Positions 34,901 through 42,640 of a stretch of DNA of 46,634 nt are shown here, piece by piece. The stretch's first letter is position 1. Each line of letters begins with the position of its first letter. Both the position numbers and the translations under genes were made by a program. The DNA lies in NCBI GenBank assembly GCA_903970285.1, contig CAJCHN010000135.1, positions 1 to 46,634 of the forward strand, read 5' to 3'. Below the pieces are notes generated by a model. The model did not search any database. It saw only the letters and a list, made by a program, of their open reading frames with translations, and was not told the origin of the DNA. This DNA comes from Rhodanobacteraceae bacterium. GTDB taxonomy: Bacteria > Acidobacteriota > Terriglobia > Terriglobales > Acidobacteriaceae.

Positions 34901-37025
34901 GGATGCCGGTTACCTGCGGATTGGTCGCCGCAGTCTGCTGCCCCGCGGGCACGAAGACGCTGGAGGTGACGGACGCAATGCTGGGATTGGCGATGGTGAA
35001 GCTGACGGTCGTACCGCCGGCCGGAGCGGGGGTCGCCAGGCTAAGCGCGAGGCTCTCCATCTGGGCGGGCGCGACCGGCGGAATCATGCCGAGGCTGACC
35101 TGCGCCGCGGTACCAGTCGCCATCACCGTCCCGGTGACATAGCCGGTAGCGCTTGCGGAGAGCGTCGCGTCTCCCGCGGCTACGCCGGTGTAGGTGAAGG
35201 TTCCGGTGGTCTGGCCGGCTGCTACGTTGACGGTCGCCGGTGCGATGGTGACGTTGGCAGGCGCGGAGCTGGAAAGGGTCACGACCACGCCGCCTGCGGG
35301 CGCCGGCGCGCCCAGGGTGAAGCTTCCGTTCAGGGTAGAGCCGATACCCACCAGTTCGCTCTGGGTGGTGATCGTGATGGGCGCCGGCGTGATGTTGAAC
35401 ATGTTGCTGGTGGCCGAAGCAAGCATGGGGCTGGACGCGATCAGCGAGTACCCGTTGGCGATGGTGCTGATTGCCAGATCGCTGAAGGTGGCGATGCCGT
35501 TGACAGCGTTCTGGGTCAAGGTTCCCGAGAGCGTCGCTCCCTCGGCGTGTCTGCCGAACGCGAGCTTCACCGCAGCCGTTGAGGAGGTGACGACCATCCC
35601 GTTGACGTCCTCGACCGCCACCTGTACCGGGGGTGTGATCGGAGAATTCAAGGGGGTGTTGACCGGCTGCACCGCGAATGCAAGTTGGGTCGGCGGACTG
35701 ATGGTGATGCTGAAGGCGGCGGTCGCGACAGCGCTGTTCAGGTCGCCGGCCACCGCCGCAATCGCCTGGATGGTCTGGCTGGTCGAGATCTGGAACGGAG
35801 CCGTGTAGGGGGTGGAGGCGGTCGTCGGCGCCGAGCCATCCTGGGTGTAGAAGATGGCTGCGCCGGGCGTGGCGTCGGTGATCGAGATGGTTTGCGCCGC
35901 GGTGAAGTTCCCGCCTGCGGGGGCGATCACCGGCGTGGCCGCGACCGGCGTTGTGACGGAGGTTGTCTGAGAGGCGAAGGTGGCCGTCGTGTCGAGGATG
36001 AGCTTCGCCGGTGGCAGGGTCGCGCCGGGAGCGGTGAAGGTGACCAGGCCGGACGGCGCACCGGGGCTGGCCGCGGGGGACGCGCTGGAGTTCTGGGCGA
36101 ACTGGGCGGAGAGGGTCGTCTGCCCGGAGGTCAGCACCGGGTCCGGGCTGGCGGTTACGGTGCCCATGCTGGCGGTGAGCGCTGTGACCGTGATCACCAG
36201 CGGCGGGGTTGGCGTGGTGCAAACGGTATTCCCCGCTCCCGTGGCGTAGGTATTGCAGACGCTGAGCGCAGCTGTGGTTCCCACCGGGGATGACGCGAAT
36301 GCGGCCGGGACCGCTACGATGTGACTGGCCGCGGAGAGAGCGATGCTGCCGAAAGAACCGAAGGTGACCGTCGTGGAACCGCCGGTGACCCCATTCAAGG
36401 TGACCCCGCTGATGGGCAGCGACAACTCTGTGGGCGGAGCCTGCACGCTGGTGGCGGGATTGGTCTGCGGGATGCTGACAGGGCCGGCATAGCCGACGAT
36501 CGAAGGCGCAACCACCGGCACGGCATACTGATTGGTCAGCGAAGCGTCGAAGGTGCCGTCGCAGACCGAGGTGGCCTGGATGAAGTAGACCAGGCCGATC
36601 ACCGTGTATCCATTGGCGGGGGTAAAGGCGCTCTCGGGAATGGACTGGATGGTAGAAGCGGGAACGGCAAGCGGCTCGGTGTTGGCGCCGTTGGGCACCG
36701 CCAGCGGAATGCCCGCCGTGCTTCCGTAGCCGGTGTAGAAGCATGCAAGCAGGCTGGTCTGCTGCTGTTGCATGGCGGAGGGAAGCGTGCCAGTAAGCTG
36801 CAGCGTGGCGCCGTTGATGCCGGCGGGAATGGCAGAGCCGGTCCCAAAAGTTGCGGAGGCGATCTGAAAGGTTGGTCCCTGCGCGTGCAACATCGTCACC
36901 GCACAGGTGAGCACGAACCAGACGGCCGGCAGGATCAGCACCCGGCGAAGTCTCCTGCCGGCACGACCGATGCGGCCGCTCGAATGGAGCGGACCGGCTG
37001 GCCGGATGGGCGGAATAGCGTTCAT
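31986..37025 (-). CDS. Giant secreted Ig-like protein ending in four 214-residue repeats
   Basis: 1679 residues from ATG 37025. A long basic N-region precedes a signal segment (VLILPAVWFVLTCAVTMLHAQ, shown in part; about residues 31-51). Then come beta-rich regions, including a chitobiase/fn3-like C-terminal-type unit (GAAIFYTQDGSAPTTASTPY, ~410-430), Ig-like segments, and Calx-beta-like blocks with SLATPAPAGGTTVSF. The final ~855 residues are four tandem copies of one unit of 213-214 residues, each with IGIYLPV.PPNPVTVTV, YVGTIYVQGQS and SAPGYTxGT, and the protein stops exactly at the end of copy 4. The frame stays open to 37412, but that part is the RNA leader and promoter. Cotranslated with the FG-GAP protein gene. 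Probably a surface or matrix protein; no enzyme motif seen. Confidence 0.87.
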   Translation of the reverse strand: MNAIPPIRPAGPLHSSGRIGRAGRRLRRVLILPAVWFVLTCAVTMLHAQGPTFQIASATFGTGSAIPAGINGATLQLTGTLPSAMQQQQTSLLACFYTGYGSTAGIPLAVPNGANTEPLAVPASTIQSIPESAFTPANGYTVIGLVYFIQATSVCDGTFDASLTNQYAVPVVAPSIVGYAGPVSIPQTNPATSVQAPPTELSLPISGVTLNGVTGGSTTVTFGSFGSIALSAASHIVAVPAAFASSPVGTTAALSVCNTYATGAGNTVCTTPTPPLVITVTALTASMGTVTASPDPVLTSGQTTLSAQFAQNSSASPAASPGAPSGLVTFTAPGATLPPAKLILDTTATFASQTTSVTTPVAATPVIAPAGGNFTAAQTISITDATPGAAIFYTQDGSAPTTASTPYTAPFQISTSQTIQAIAAVAGDLNSAVATAAFSITISPPTQLAFAVQPVNTPLNSPITPPVQVAVEDVNGMVVTSSTAAVKLAFGRHAEGATLSGTLTQNAVNGIATFSDLAISTIANGYSLIASSPMLASATSNMFNITPAPITITTQSELVGIGSTLNGSFTLGAPAPAGGVVVTLSSSAPANVTIAPATVNVAAGQTTGTFTYTGVAAGDATLSASATGYVTGTVMATGTAAQVSLGMIPPVAPAQMESLALSLATPAPAGGTTVSFTIANPSIASVTSSVFVPAGQQTAATNPQVTGILIGTTTVTANAPGYAPASRPVDVTVVASFNPGTTQINLSTSTNTTLTISAPAPPGGIKFTLSTDDATVATVPPSITIVQGATSVNVPITGVAAGNTTIRADSPGITEATGAVYVYSAINGGNFTTGYDLQGYINLYLPVNPPNPVTVTVTSNNPAVAKISSNGSAVGQTTLTFPNTTSNYIGTVYIQGISVGTTTLTISAPGYTNGTTAVTVDQSGFVYYYDSNFSTTTFSAPTSVSITAVALNSDLSTYDGGYTINPGSAPISVPITSSSTSVGTVTSPVVFQPGDSSDNFTFTPVGVGTTNLTIGTPPAGFSATTKSQQIVATVTAPAITLGGTNTGTNLTNTIGIYLPVAPPSPVTVTVTTGSPAVATLSTSATAVGSSSVTFTNVSGNYAGTLYVQGQSPGTATLTESAPGYTSGTSSVTVGATGFFIAYPGNFNTTTFSQPTSVQVLIAEVDPTSGAIQNYYLPVSPGVAPITLQVTDSATSVGTISPTSLVFNPGDNNKSFNFQPVAAGTANLTLVTPAGYKTANQAQQITATVTAPAISVGGVLTGVHQQNSIGIYLPVPPPNPVTVTVTTSAPLVGTLSNSSTVAGVTTVTFTNVSSTYVGTIYVQGQSVGTATITESAPGYTTGTNTITVNPSGFFWYYGNGFTTTTFSGPTTEYVFTAVLDPTSSSIQTYGLGLNPGVGPVTVAIADSAPSVGTISANSVVFNTGDGSQTITFQPVSAGSANLTLSTPAGFTTPAQSQQITATVTAPQISVSNVTTGVNLEAGIGIYLPVSPPNPVTVTVTSSGPAIATIASDGTTVGGSSLTFTNVTGTYVGTIYVQGQSLGTALLTETAPGYTDGSGTITVDPAGFVFYGTPNFSTSVNSNPTGLTVYASVLDPGSLTVQQFNLGVNPGIGNVDVTVVSSDTSVGTISTSPLVFTPSTGFLTTNFVPVAAGTATITIQTPTGFSTPSQFTQATATVQNP
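31989..34556 (-). repeat. Four tandem ~642-bp coding repeats
   Basis: The conserved YLPV codons recur at 34489, 33850, 33208 and 32566 (plus-strand positions), intervals of 639, 642 and 642 bp. Boundaries fall near 33915, 33272 and 32630. The copies have diverged in sequence but keep length and in-frame phase, pointing to old unit duplications under selection for fold. Confidence 0.9.
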
Positions 37026-37045
37026 GGTGTCGATCGCCACAAGCT

Positions 37046-37159
37046 GGAGTTCCTGTGAGTACACCCGGCGCAGAGGAGTGCCCGTTCCGCCCTGGTCGTT
37101 GCGAGCGTTGCCGCTCTTTGTACCTTGCCGCAGGTTTAAAACCGCTGCTGAGGAACTCC
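37046..37159 (-). ncRNA. Structured 5' leader, candidate riboswitch (GEMM-like)
   Basis: Minus-strand RNA. A perfect 9-bp long-range stem (GGAGTTCCT, 37151-37159, with AGGAACTCC, 37046-37054) encloses a 6-bp stem GGTACA/TGTACT. Inside are a GAGCG-GCAA-CGCTC hairpin with a GNRA tetraloop, followed by GCAACGACC, and a GGCG/CGCC arm. GGT-ACAAA-[GNRA hairpin]-GCAACG-ACC resembles the c-di-GMP-I core GGC-AAA-[GNRA hairpin]-GACGCAAA-GCC, and the 3' GCCGGGTGTAC resembles its closing segment. The match is imperfect, so the ligand is unproven. It sits 20 nt before the ATG of the giant protein gene, in a ~220-nt leader with its own promoter. Confidence 0.4.
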
Positions 37160-37254
37160 CCGGATCTGTGACCGGGAGGGTCCAGAAGACGACAAAACGT
37201 GATCCGCACACGCTAAGCGGAGTGAGAGCAAGGGCCCTTGAGGAGATTGCGTGA

Positions 37255-37283
37255 ACGATAATGCTGCGCATCCGCGAAGTCAA
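37255..37283 (-). promoter_or_regulatory. Sigma-70 promoter of the giant secreted protein operon
   Basis: Minus strand TTGACT (37278-37283) and TATCGT (37255-37260) with an exact 17-bp spacer; start near 37248. The transcript would have a ~223-nt leader carrying a hairpin (37156-37179) and the structured domain. Confidence 0.5.
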
Positions 37284-37339
37284 ACGGAAACTACCGCGCT
37301 GAAATCCAAAGGAAGGTACCCTGGTGCGGGCGCGGCTGC

Positions 37340-38653
37340 TTAGCGCAAATGCCGGGCCGAGCGAAACGCGACCACGCCGAGGACGCAGACCACCGCCATC
37401 AGCGCAATCCACAGCAGCGCCGGATAGCGCTCGGTAAGAGGCTTCCTTCTGCTGTACGGGACGAAGCCGGGATTGGATTGTTCCGGGCCGAGTGTGGCCG
37501 TACGCGCCGGCTCGGTGGGCTGGAAAAGCCGGCCGAAGTCGTACACCGGCGCGGCCATGCCGGGCGCGCCATAGAAGAGCGTTGCGGGCGCCGCCGCGGC
37601 GGCAAAGCAGAGTTTGCGCTCACGCATCTCCAGGCTCACCGAGCGGAGCTGCAACGGCCGATCGTCGCCATTCTGGATAGCCACCTCGACGGTGGCGGGA
37701 GATTGCCCGTTTGAACCAAGGATCGCCGGAATCGACAGCGAGGATTCGCGCACGTCCTCGCCGGCCTCGGTGAGCCGCACTCGCGAGATCTCGCCGGAAA
37801 GCTGCTCCCGCGGAGCAGCTTCCGCCGCTTCGCTGAACCCATGAGGCTGGCCCTCCGGCCGGGCCATGGCGGAGATGGTGACCGCCCGGCTGAAGTTGGT
37901 GTGGTCGGCAGGATCCAGCTCGACGGTTACCCGCTCGACGGGAACGTGCGCCGGCACCACGAAGCGCGCGACCGACTCGCGGGGACGCTGCACAATCGAC
38001 GTGGTCTCGGCCACCGGAGTATAGAGAATTTGCGCCAGCCTGCTCGGCGGCACCATGGCGCCGGCTACCAACGGCGGACGGACGGCAAGCGACCGGTTGC
38101 CGGGTGCGGGGGTCAGGGTCAGCTCGATGTGCAGGAAGGGAAAGGTTGACTCCGCGATGGCGAGCGACGTGTTTCGGCCCAGCCGCTGGGCGGTCAGATC
38201 GAAGAGTGTCAACGTGCCCAGGAATGTCGGCGTGCGATCGTGCAGCGAGCGCAGGCCGGTGATGGTTGCGGAGGCCAGGAAATCGGTCGCGTCGAGCGTG
38301 AGGTCGACCTCCGAGTAAGGGCGCGACGGCATCTGCAGGTCGAAGCTCAGCTCACGCGGGCGCTTGAGCCCGAGGTTGAGGATGAGCGCGGAGTCGCCGG
38401 TGGGGAGCGTGTTCGAAAGCGTCACCGCATAGGGTGCTTCGCGACCAGCCGAGAAGATGCGCAGATCGTCAAGAGTGCCGGCGGAGTGGGCGTAGACCTG
38501 GGCGTCCAGCAGGGCGCAAGCATTCGGACTGCCTTCTTCCGAGGCATCGACGGTGAGCGCCCGCTGGAAGCGGAAGTCGGATGGGCGGGGTGGCGGCGGC
38601 GCCTCTCGCACGGCAAGGATGCCCAGCACCACGAGAGCGGCAATCGCTCTCAC
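37340..38653 (-). CDS. DUF3999 family envelope protein
   Basis: 437 residues from a GTG at 38653 that overlaps the DUF2339 stop as GTGA. A hydrophobic N-terminal segment (AIAALVVLGILAV) acts as signal or anchor. A long beta-rich extracytoplasmic region follows (DFRFQRALTVDA, RPYSEVDLTLDATDFLASATITG), and a C-terminal helix (LLWIALMAVVCVLGVVAF, ~412-430) ends in a basic cytosolic tail. This is the layout of DUF3999 proteins, which are regularly encoded beside DUF2339 proteins. An in-frame ATG at 38698 would add 15 residues overlapping the upstream gene and is less likely. Biochemical function unknown; partnership with the DUF2339 protein is strongly implied by coupling. Confidence 0.8.
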   Translation of the reverse strand: MRAIAALVVLGILAVREAPPPPRPSDFRFQRALTVDASEEGSPNACALLDAQVYAHSAGTLDDLRIFSAGREAPYAVTLSNTLPTGDSALILNLGLKRPRELSFDLQMPSRPYSEVDLTLDATDFLASATITGLRSLHDRTPTFLGTLTLFDLTAQRLGRNTSLAIAESTFPFLHIELTLTPAPGNRSLAVRPPLVAGAMVPPSRLAQILYTPVAETTSIVQRPRESVARFVVPAHVPVERVTVELDPADHTNFSRAVTISAMARPEGQPHGFSEAAEAAPREQLSGEISRVRLTEAGEDVRESSLSIPAILGSNGQSPATVEVAIQNGDDRPLQLRSVSLEMRERKLCFAAAAAPATLFYGAPGMAAPVYDFGRLFQPTEPARTATLGPEQSNPGFVPYSRRKPLTERYPALLWIALMAVVCVLGVVAFRSARHLR

Positions 38654-40803
38654 GCGCTGTCCCCAGGGGTCGAGCGCGGAGTCTTCAACCCAAGCCAATC
38701 TTTCTGGTAGGCGAAGCTGACCGTCAGCAGCAGCGCGCCGAGTGCAAGGAAGCTGACCACGCGGTATCCCGCCGAGAGACCCGAGATGTCATAAAGGAAG
38801 ACCTTGGCGATGGTGAAGAGGATGAGCAGGAGCGCCTGCCAGCGCACGAAGGCGTTACGGCGCCAGAAGCCGGCGGCCAGCAGTACCGCCGCGTACAGCA
38901 TCAGGAAGGCGGAGATGGCGAGCGACCGCTCCAGCGCGGCGTCGGCCGCGGTGAACAGGCGGCCGATCTCGCCTTCGACACACAGGATCGCCAGCAGATT
39001 GAACAGGACGAGCGAGACCGCGGCTAAGAGGCGAAACGGCTCGTAGCGTGAACGCTCCAGCGCGAAGATTTTTGAGCCTGTCCACGACACTGCCGCGAGG
39101 AGGCAGAGTCCCACCAGGCTGGTGGCAAAGCCGGCGTTGAAAAATGCAGTGGGCGCCGCCACGCTGAAGCGGATGCTCTGGGCATCGGAGGTCAGTTCCC
39201 GCAGGATCAGCAGAATGCCGACGCCGGCGATGGCTGCCAGCGCCGCCAGGAGAACCGGCAGATCCTCGGTCTTGCCGGCCGGTTCCGCTCCGGCCGTGGA
39301 GTTCGAATAGCATATCCATGCCGCACCGGCCAGTGTCGCGACCGCCACCAGCGCCGAGCCAAGATTCGCGTTCAGGAAGGGCTGCCGGTCGAGCGCCCCG
39401 TAGCTCCAGGTCCAGTGGAAAAGGACCGACGCCAGACCCAGCGCGTACCCGGCTGCGGAGAGCAGCGCGAGCGCTCGCGACGGGGCCTTCTGCTCGGCCT
39501 CGAAGCGCGTACTTGCCCAGAACAGGATGAGCCCTTCCACCAGCCACGCGGTGGTGAGCGTTTGGCCGGACGCCTTCAGCGGGATCGCCACGGTCAGGAA
39601 GACGACGGCGGCGGCCAGGTGCATGGCGGCGGCGAGGCTGGTCTTCTGCAGCCGCATCAGCCCCAGGAAAACAGCCGCCAGCGCTACCATCAGGAAGGCC
39701 AGCGAATCGTGCAGGCCGGAATCCTCAAACACCGAGTAGAGTGCGAGCGAGAGGAACGTCGCGTTTGCAAGCGGAATGAGCACCGGCAGGAGGATTCCGC
39801 CGTCCGTCTGCTCCGGAGGACTCCACAGGCGGGTCGAAACCAGGGCGAAGAGCCCCGCGAACAGGATTGCGAACAACGCGGTCTCGGTCGACTGCGCATC
39901 CCAGACGGTTACGCGTGCCGCATGGAAGAACCGCGTGTAGTACCCGATGAAGTATCCCGCCATGCCGAGGAAGGCCGGCGGCAGCAGGCGCGGCCAGGGC
40001 TTTGCGCGCAGCAGCACGATTACACCGGCTACGATGGCCGCGATATAGGTGAAGAGAAACGTCTCGTGGTCGCCGCCGGTCGAGAGCAGCACGGGGGTCA
40101 GCAGGCCGCCGACCAGGGCGTAGGCCGCCAGCAGTTCTGCATCCTGGGTGAACGCCATGAAGGCGTTCCAGGCGGTGACCAGAATCATCGCTGCCAGGGC
40201 AGCCGGGGCGGGCAGCAGGTGGTAGAGCTGGAATCCTGCCCACAGCGAGAGATAGAGCACGCCGGTGCCGACCGCCTTAAGCGTGTACGAAAAAGCGGCC
40301 AGGTTTCTGCGGCGGAAGATCTCCGACCACAGGACCAGGCCGGCACCGGCGGCCAGCCCGACGATGACTCGCCCTGCAATGCCGATCCAACCCTCCTCGA
40401 TCGCCAGCTTCAACGCCCAGGCCGCGCCGAAGATGAGCGCGACGATACCGATGAAGTTGAAGAGCTGCGAGCCGAGACGGTCTTCAAGCGACTTCTGCGG
40501 GGTTGCCGCCTGCAGTTCGGCCGCCACCGTAGAAGTTCCTACGGGAGGAGCGACCTGTGTCTGAGAGGCGGCCGGGCCGGACTGCACAGCGGACGAGCCG
40601 GGTTGGATGGACAGACCCGAGGCAAACCGCGGCAACGGTGGAGGCGGCGCTCCGGCCACGCCGGCCGGAGCCGGATGAGATCCATAGGCCGTGCGGCTCA
40701 ACGCCGCCACTTCCAGCTCAAGTTGGGCTACCCGGGCGGCCAGCCGTTCGACCGCACCGGAGTCCTGAGATTCGAGTGGAGGCACTGCCGGGCCGTCTTC
40801 CAT
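38650..40803 (-). CDS. DUF2339 family polytopic membrane protein
   Basis: 717 residues from ATG 40803. The N-terminal ~40 residues form a heptad-rich coiled-coil-like segment (VERLAARVAQLELEVAAL), followed by a Pro/Ala-rich linker to ~110, then roughly 18-20 hydrophobic helices to the end, beginning LFNFIGIVALIFGAAWALKLA. This architecture and the position before a DUF3999 gene identify the family. Its role is unknown; an envelope or stress function is sometimes proposed. The open frame runs 185 codons further upstream, across the divergent response-regulator gene, and is rejected. It is divergent from the REC-Hpt gene over 214 bp that contains a stable inverted repeat. Confidence 0.88.
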   Translation of the reverse strand: MEDGPAVPPLESQDSGAVERLAARVAQLELEVAALSRTAYGSHPAPAGVAGAPPPPLPRFASGLSIQPGSSAVQSGPAASQTQVAPPVGTSTVAAELQAATPQKSLEDRLGSQLFNFIGIVALIFGAAWALKLAIEEGWIGIAGRVIVGLAAGAGLVLWSEIFRRRNLAAFSYTLKAVGTGVLYLSLWAGFQLYHLLPAPAALAAMILVTAWNAFMAFTQDAELLAAYALVGGLLTPVLLSTGGDHETFLFTYIAAIVAGVIVLLRAKPWPRLLPPAFLGMAGYFIGYYTRFFHAARVTVWDAQSTETALFAILFAGLFALVSTRLWSPPEQTDGGILLPVLIPLANATFLSLALYSVFEDSGLHDSLAFLMVALAAVFLGLMRLQKTSLAAAMHLAAAVVFLTVAIPLKASGQTLTTAWLVEGLILFWASTRFEAEQKAPSRALALLSAAGYALGLASVLFHWTWSYGALDRQPFLNANLGSALVAVATLAGAAWICYSNSTAGAEPAGKTEDLPVLLAALAAIAGVGILLILRELTSDAQSIRFSVAAPTAFFNAGFATSLVGLCLLAAVSWTGSKIFALERSRYEPFRLLAAVSLVLFNLLAILCVEGEIGRLFTAADAALERSLAISAFLMLYAAVLLAAGFWRRNAFVRWQALLLILFTIAKVFLYDISGLSAGYRVVSFLALGALLLTVSFAYQKDWLGLKTPRSTPGDSA

Positions 40804-40861
40804 GGACGTTACTCTAAAGCAAATCGCCTTCGTTCGTGGCCGCAACGGTGGGCGCAGAGCC

Positions 40862-40889
40862 GTTCCCGCACGCATGCGGCGTCGGGAAC
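40862..40889. repeat. Stable inverted repeat between DUF2339 and REC-Hpt genes
   Basis: Arms GTTCCCG (40862-40868) and CGGGAAC (40883-40889) extend inward through ACGC/GCGT after a single bulged C, leaving a 5-nt loop: an 11-bp stem. It sits 59 bp upstream of the DUF2339 ATG and ~130 bp upstream of the REC-Hpt ATG. Could be an operator or a leader hairpin. Confidence 0.6.
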
Positions 40890-41017
40890 AAGCTCGGATG
40901 CCAACCGGCGAGGATTCGCTTTCTCCACGTTGGCTCACAGCAGCGCCATCAACCTTTCCCCGGCGCGAGGTAGCTGGTATTTTGCAGACAGTGGCGACCT
41001 CTTCTGCGACAAATCGT

Positions 41018-41758
41018 ATGGATGGCCAGCGGCTCCTGATCGTCGATGATGACGAGTTGAGCCGCGAAGTGACCGCGTTGATCGCGGCCGAGGCCGGCTT
41101 CGACGCTGCGTGCGCGGCTTCGGGCGAGGATGCGCTGTCCATGCTCCCCGACCGTCCCCAGCCGTTCGCCATCGTATGCGACATGCAGATGCCGGGAATC
41201 TGCGGCGATGCCCTGGCCCGCCGCCTGCGTGCCGCCTGCGGACCGCAGACGCTGCTGCTTGCGATGAGTGGAAGCCCGGTAGCCGAGGACCAGAGACAGG
41301 GCTTCGATGGCTTTCTGCTGAAGCCGTTCTCCGCTGATGATCTGCGTGCTGCGTGCACACGCGAGGCGGTCGCGTCCGACCGTGCGAACGCTTTCGAAGC
41401 GCCGATCCTAGACCTGTCCGTCTACGAAAAGTTCGCCCGGACGCTGCCGCCGGCGCAGCTGGCGGGGCTCTACCGCATGTGCCTTGACGATGCCAGAAAG
41501 CGCTACGCTGTGATGCAGGCCGCCTTGAGGCAGGGCGACGACCACGCCTACCGCCGCGCCGCCCATGCCATCAAAGGCGGATGTGGCATGGTGGGTGCCA
41601 TGGAGCTTGCCGGATTGGCGGCCGAGATGGAGCTTCGCGGAGTTCCGGAGTCAGGCAGCGAATGCCGTCTCCAGCAGTTCCCCGCCGCCGCCCGGCTGGA
41701 GCGTATGCTGGGAGACAAAGCGACTGGCACAGAAGCCGCTGCCGTCGCTCAGACGTGA
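41018..41758 (+). CDS. REC-Hpt phosphotransfer protein
   Basis: Two-component signalling protein without an output or kinase domain, 246 residues. Receiver domain: acidic pocket Asp10-12, phosphoacceptor Asp55 in CDMQMPG, Ser84 and Lys102 (LLKPF). The Hpt domain has the phosphorylatable His183 in AAHAIKGGCG. All key residues are present, so it should shuttle phosphate between a kinase and another regulator. ATG 41018 is used; a GTG at 40991 is in frame and neither has a good Shine-Dalgarno. Followed after 40 bp by a NarL-type response regulator, a natural phosphate acceptor. No histidine kinase is encoded nearby. Confidence 0.86.
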   Translation: MDGQRLLIVDDDELSREVTALIAAEAGFDAACAASGEDALSMLPDRPQPFAIVCDMQMPGICGDALARRLRAACGPQTLLLAMSGSPVAEDQRQGFDGFLLKPFSADDLRAACTREAVASDRANAFEAPILDLSVYEKFARTLPPAQLAGLYRMCLDDARKRYAVMQAALRQGDDHAYRRAAHAIKGGCGMVGAMELAGLAAEMELRGVPESGSECRLQQFPAAARLERMLGDKATGTEAAAVAQT

Positions 41759-41798
41759 TCGTTCTGTGTATCCTGCAGATTCTGGAGATCGCCCTTTT

Positions 41799-42506
41799 AT
41801 GAGTGCTGCCCCGCTGAAGCAAACTGCTCCTCCTCTTCCCGGCTCCATCCGCATCGTGGTCGCAGACGATCATCCGGTCGTTCGCTTTGGCGTCAAGAAC
41901 ATGCTGATGAGCGAACCCGGCTTTGAGGTGGTCGGCGAAGCGGAGGACGGCGACGACGCCATCACCCAGACGCTTGAGCTTGAACCCGACATCCTGCTGT
42001 TGGACCTGCAGATGCCGCGCCTGCCGGGCCTCGAAGCCATGCGCGCCATCATGTCGCGGTCGCCGCGGGTGAAGATCATTCTGCTCACCAGCACCATCTC
42101 CACCCAGCAGGTGATCGAGGCGCTGCAGATTGGCGCCCGCGGCATCGTGTTGAAGGATTCGGTTGCCGGCGATCTCGCATCGTCGCTGCGCGCCGTCTTA
42201 TCGGGCGACTACTGGATCGGCGGCGAGCGTGTGGTCAACCTGCTGAAGGCGCTGCACGAGCTGATGCAGCAGGCCGCCGCAGTGCCTGAGCGCAAGACGT
42301 ACGGACTCACTCCGCGCGAACTCGAAGTGGTGCAATGCATCGTGGAAGGCTGCAGCAACAAGGACATCGCCAAGCAGTTCGGCATCTCGGAGGAGACGGT
42401 GAAGCGCCACCTGTCGAACATCTTCGACAAGACGGGCGTCTCCACGCGGCTGGAACTCGCGCTCTTTGCCATTGCGCATAAGCTGGTGAGCCCGGACGGA
42501 GAGTAG
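41799..42506 (+). CDS. NarL/LuxR-family response regulator
   Basis: 235 residues. Receiver domain with Asp23-Asp24, phosphoacceptor Asp69 (LLLDLQMP), Thr/Ser in LLTST and Lys in VLKDS; then a LuxR-type helix-turn-helix from about 171 (LTPRELEVVQCIVEG, CSNKDIAKQFGISEETVKRHLSNIF). ATG 41799 is chosen because it begins just before the receiver domain and is preceded by TGGAGAT; the longer frame upstream overlaps the REC-Hpt gene. Likely the DNA-binding output of the same pathway as the REC-Hpt protein 40 bp upstream. Targets unknown; the divergent DUF2339/DUF3999 genes are a natural candidate. Confidence 0.93.
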   Translation: MSAAPLKQTAPPLPGSIRIVVADDHPVVRFGVKNMLMSEPGFEVVGEAEDGDDAITQTLELEPDILLLDLQMPRLPGLEAMRAIMSRSPRVKIILLTSTISTQQVIEALQIGARGIVLKDSVAGDLASSLRAVLSGDYWIGGERVVNLLKALHELMQQAAAVPERKTYGLTPRELEVVQCIVEGCSNKDIAKQFGISEETVKRHLSNIFDKTGVSTRLELALFAIAHKLVSPDGE

Positions 42507-42640
42507 GCCGGCAACAGCCTGACTGCGGAGACGGAGGCAACCGTTCGCGGATGTGCTCCATCTGCGATCCCGCTGGCGTCTTTTTTTCATGGCGTCAGGA
42601 ATGCATCGCCAGCTTTGCCCGGTCATCCATACAATCAAGA

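Noticed and set aside
35041..37209. 722-codon minus-strand frame within the giant repeat gene
   Set aside because: Alternate frame of the real gene; composition is Arg/His/Gly-rich with no signal peptide or domain.
37026..37412. N-terminal extension of the 1679-residue protein to 37412
   Set aside because: The extra 129 residues are not signal-peptide-like, and the DNA holds a promoter and a structured leader instead.
40804..41358. Upstream extension of DUF2339 by 185 residues
   Set aside because: Runs antisense through the REC-Hpt gene and its promoter region; the ATG at 40803 directly precedes the coiled-coil N-terminus.
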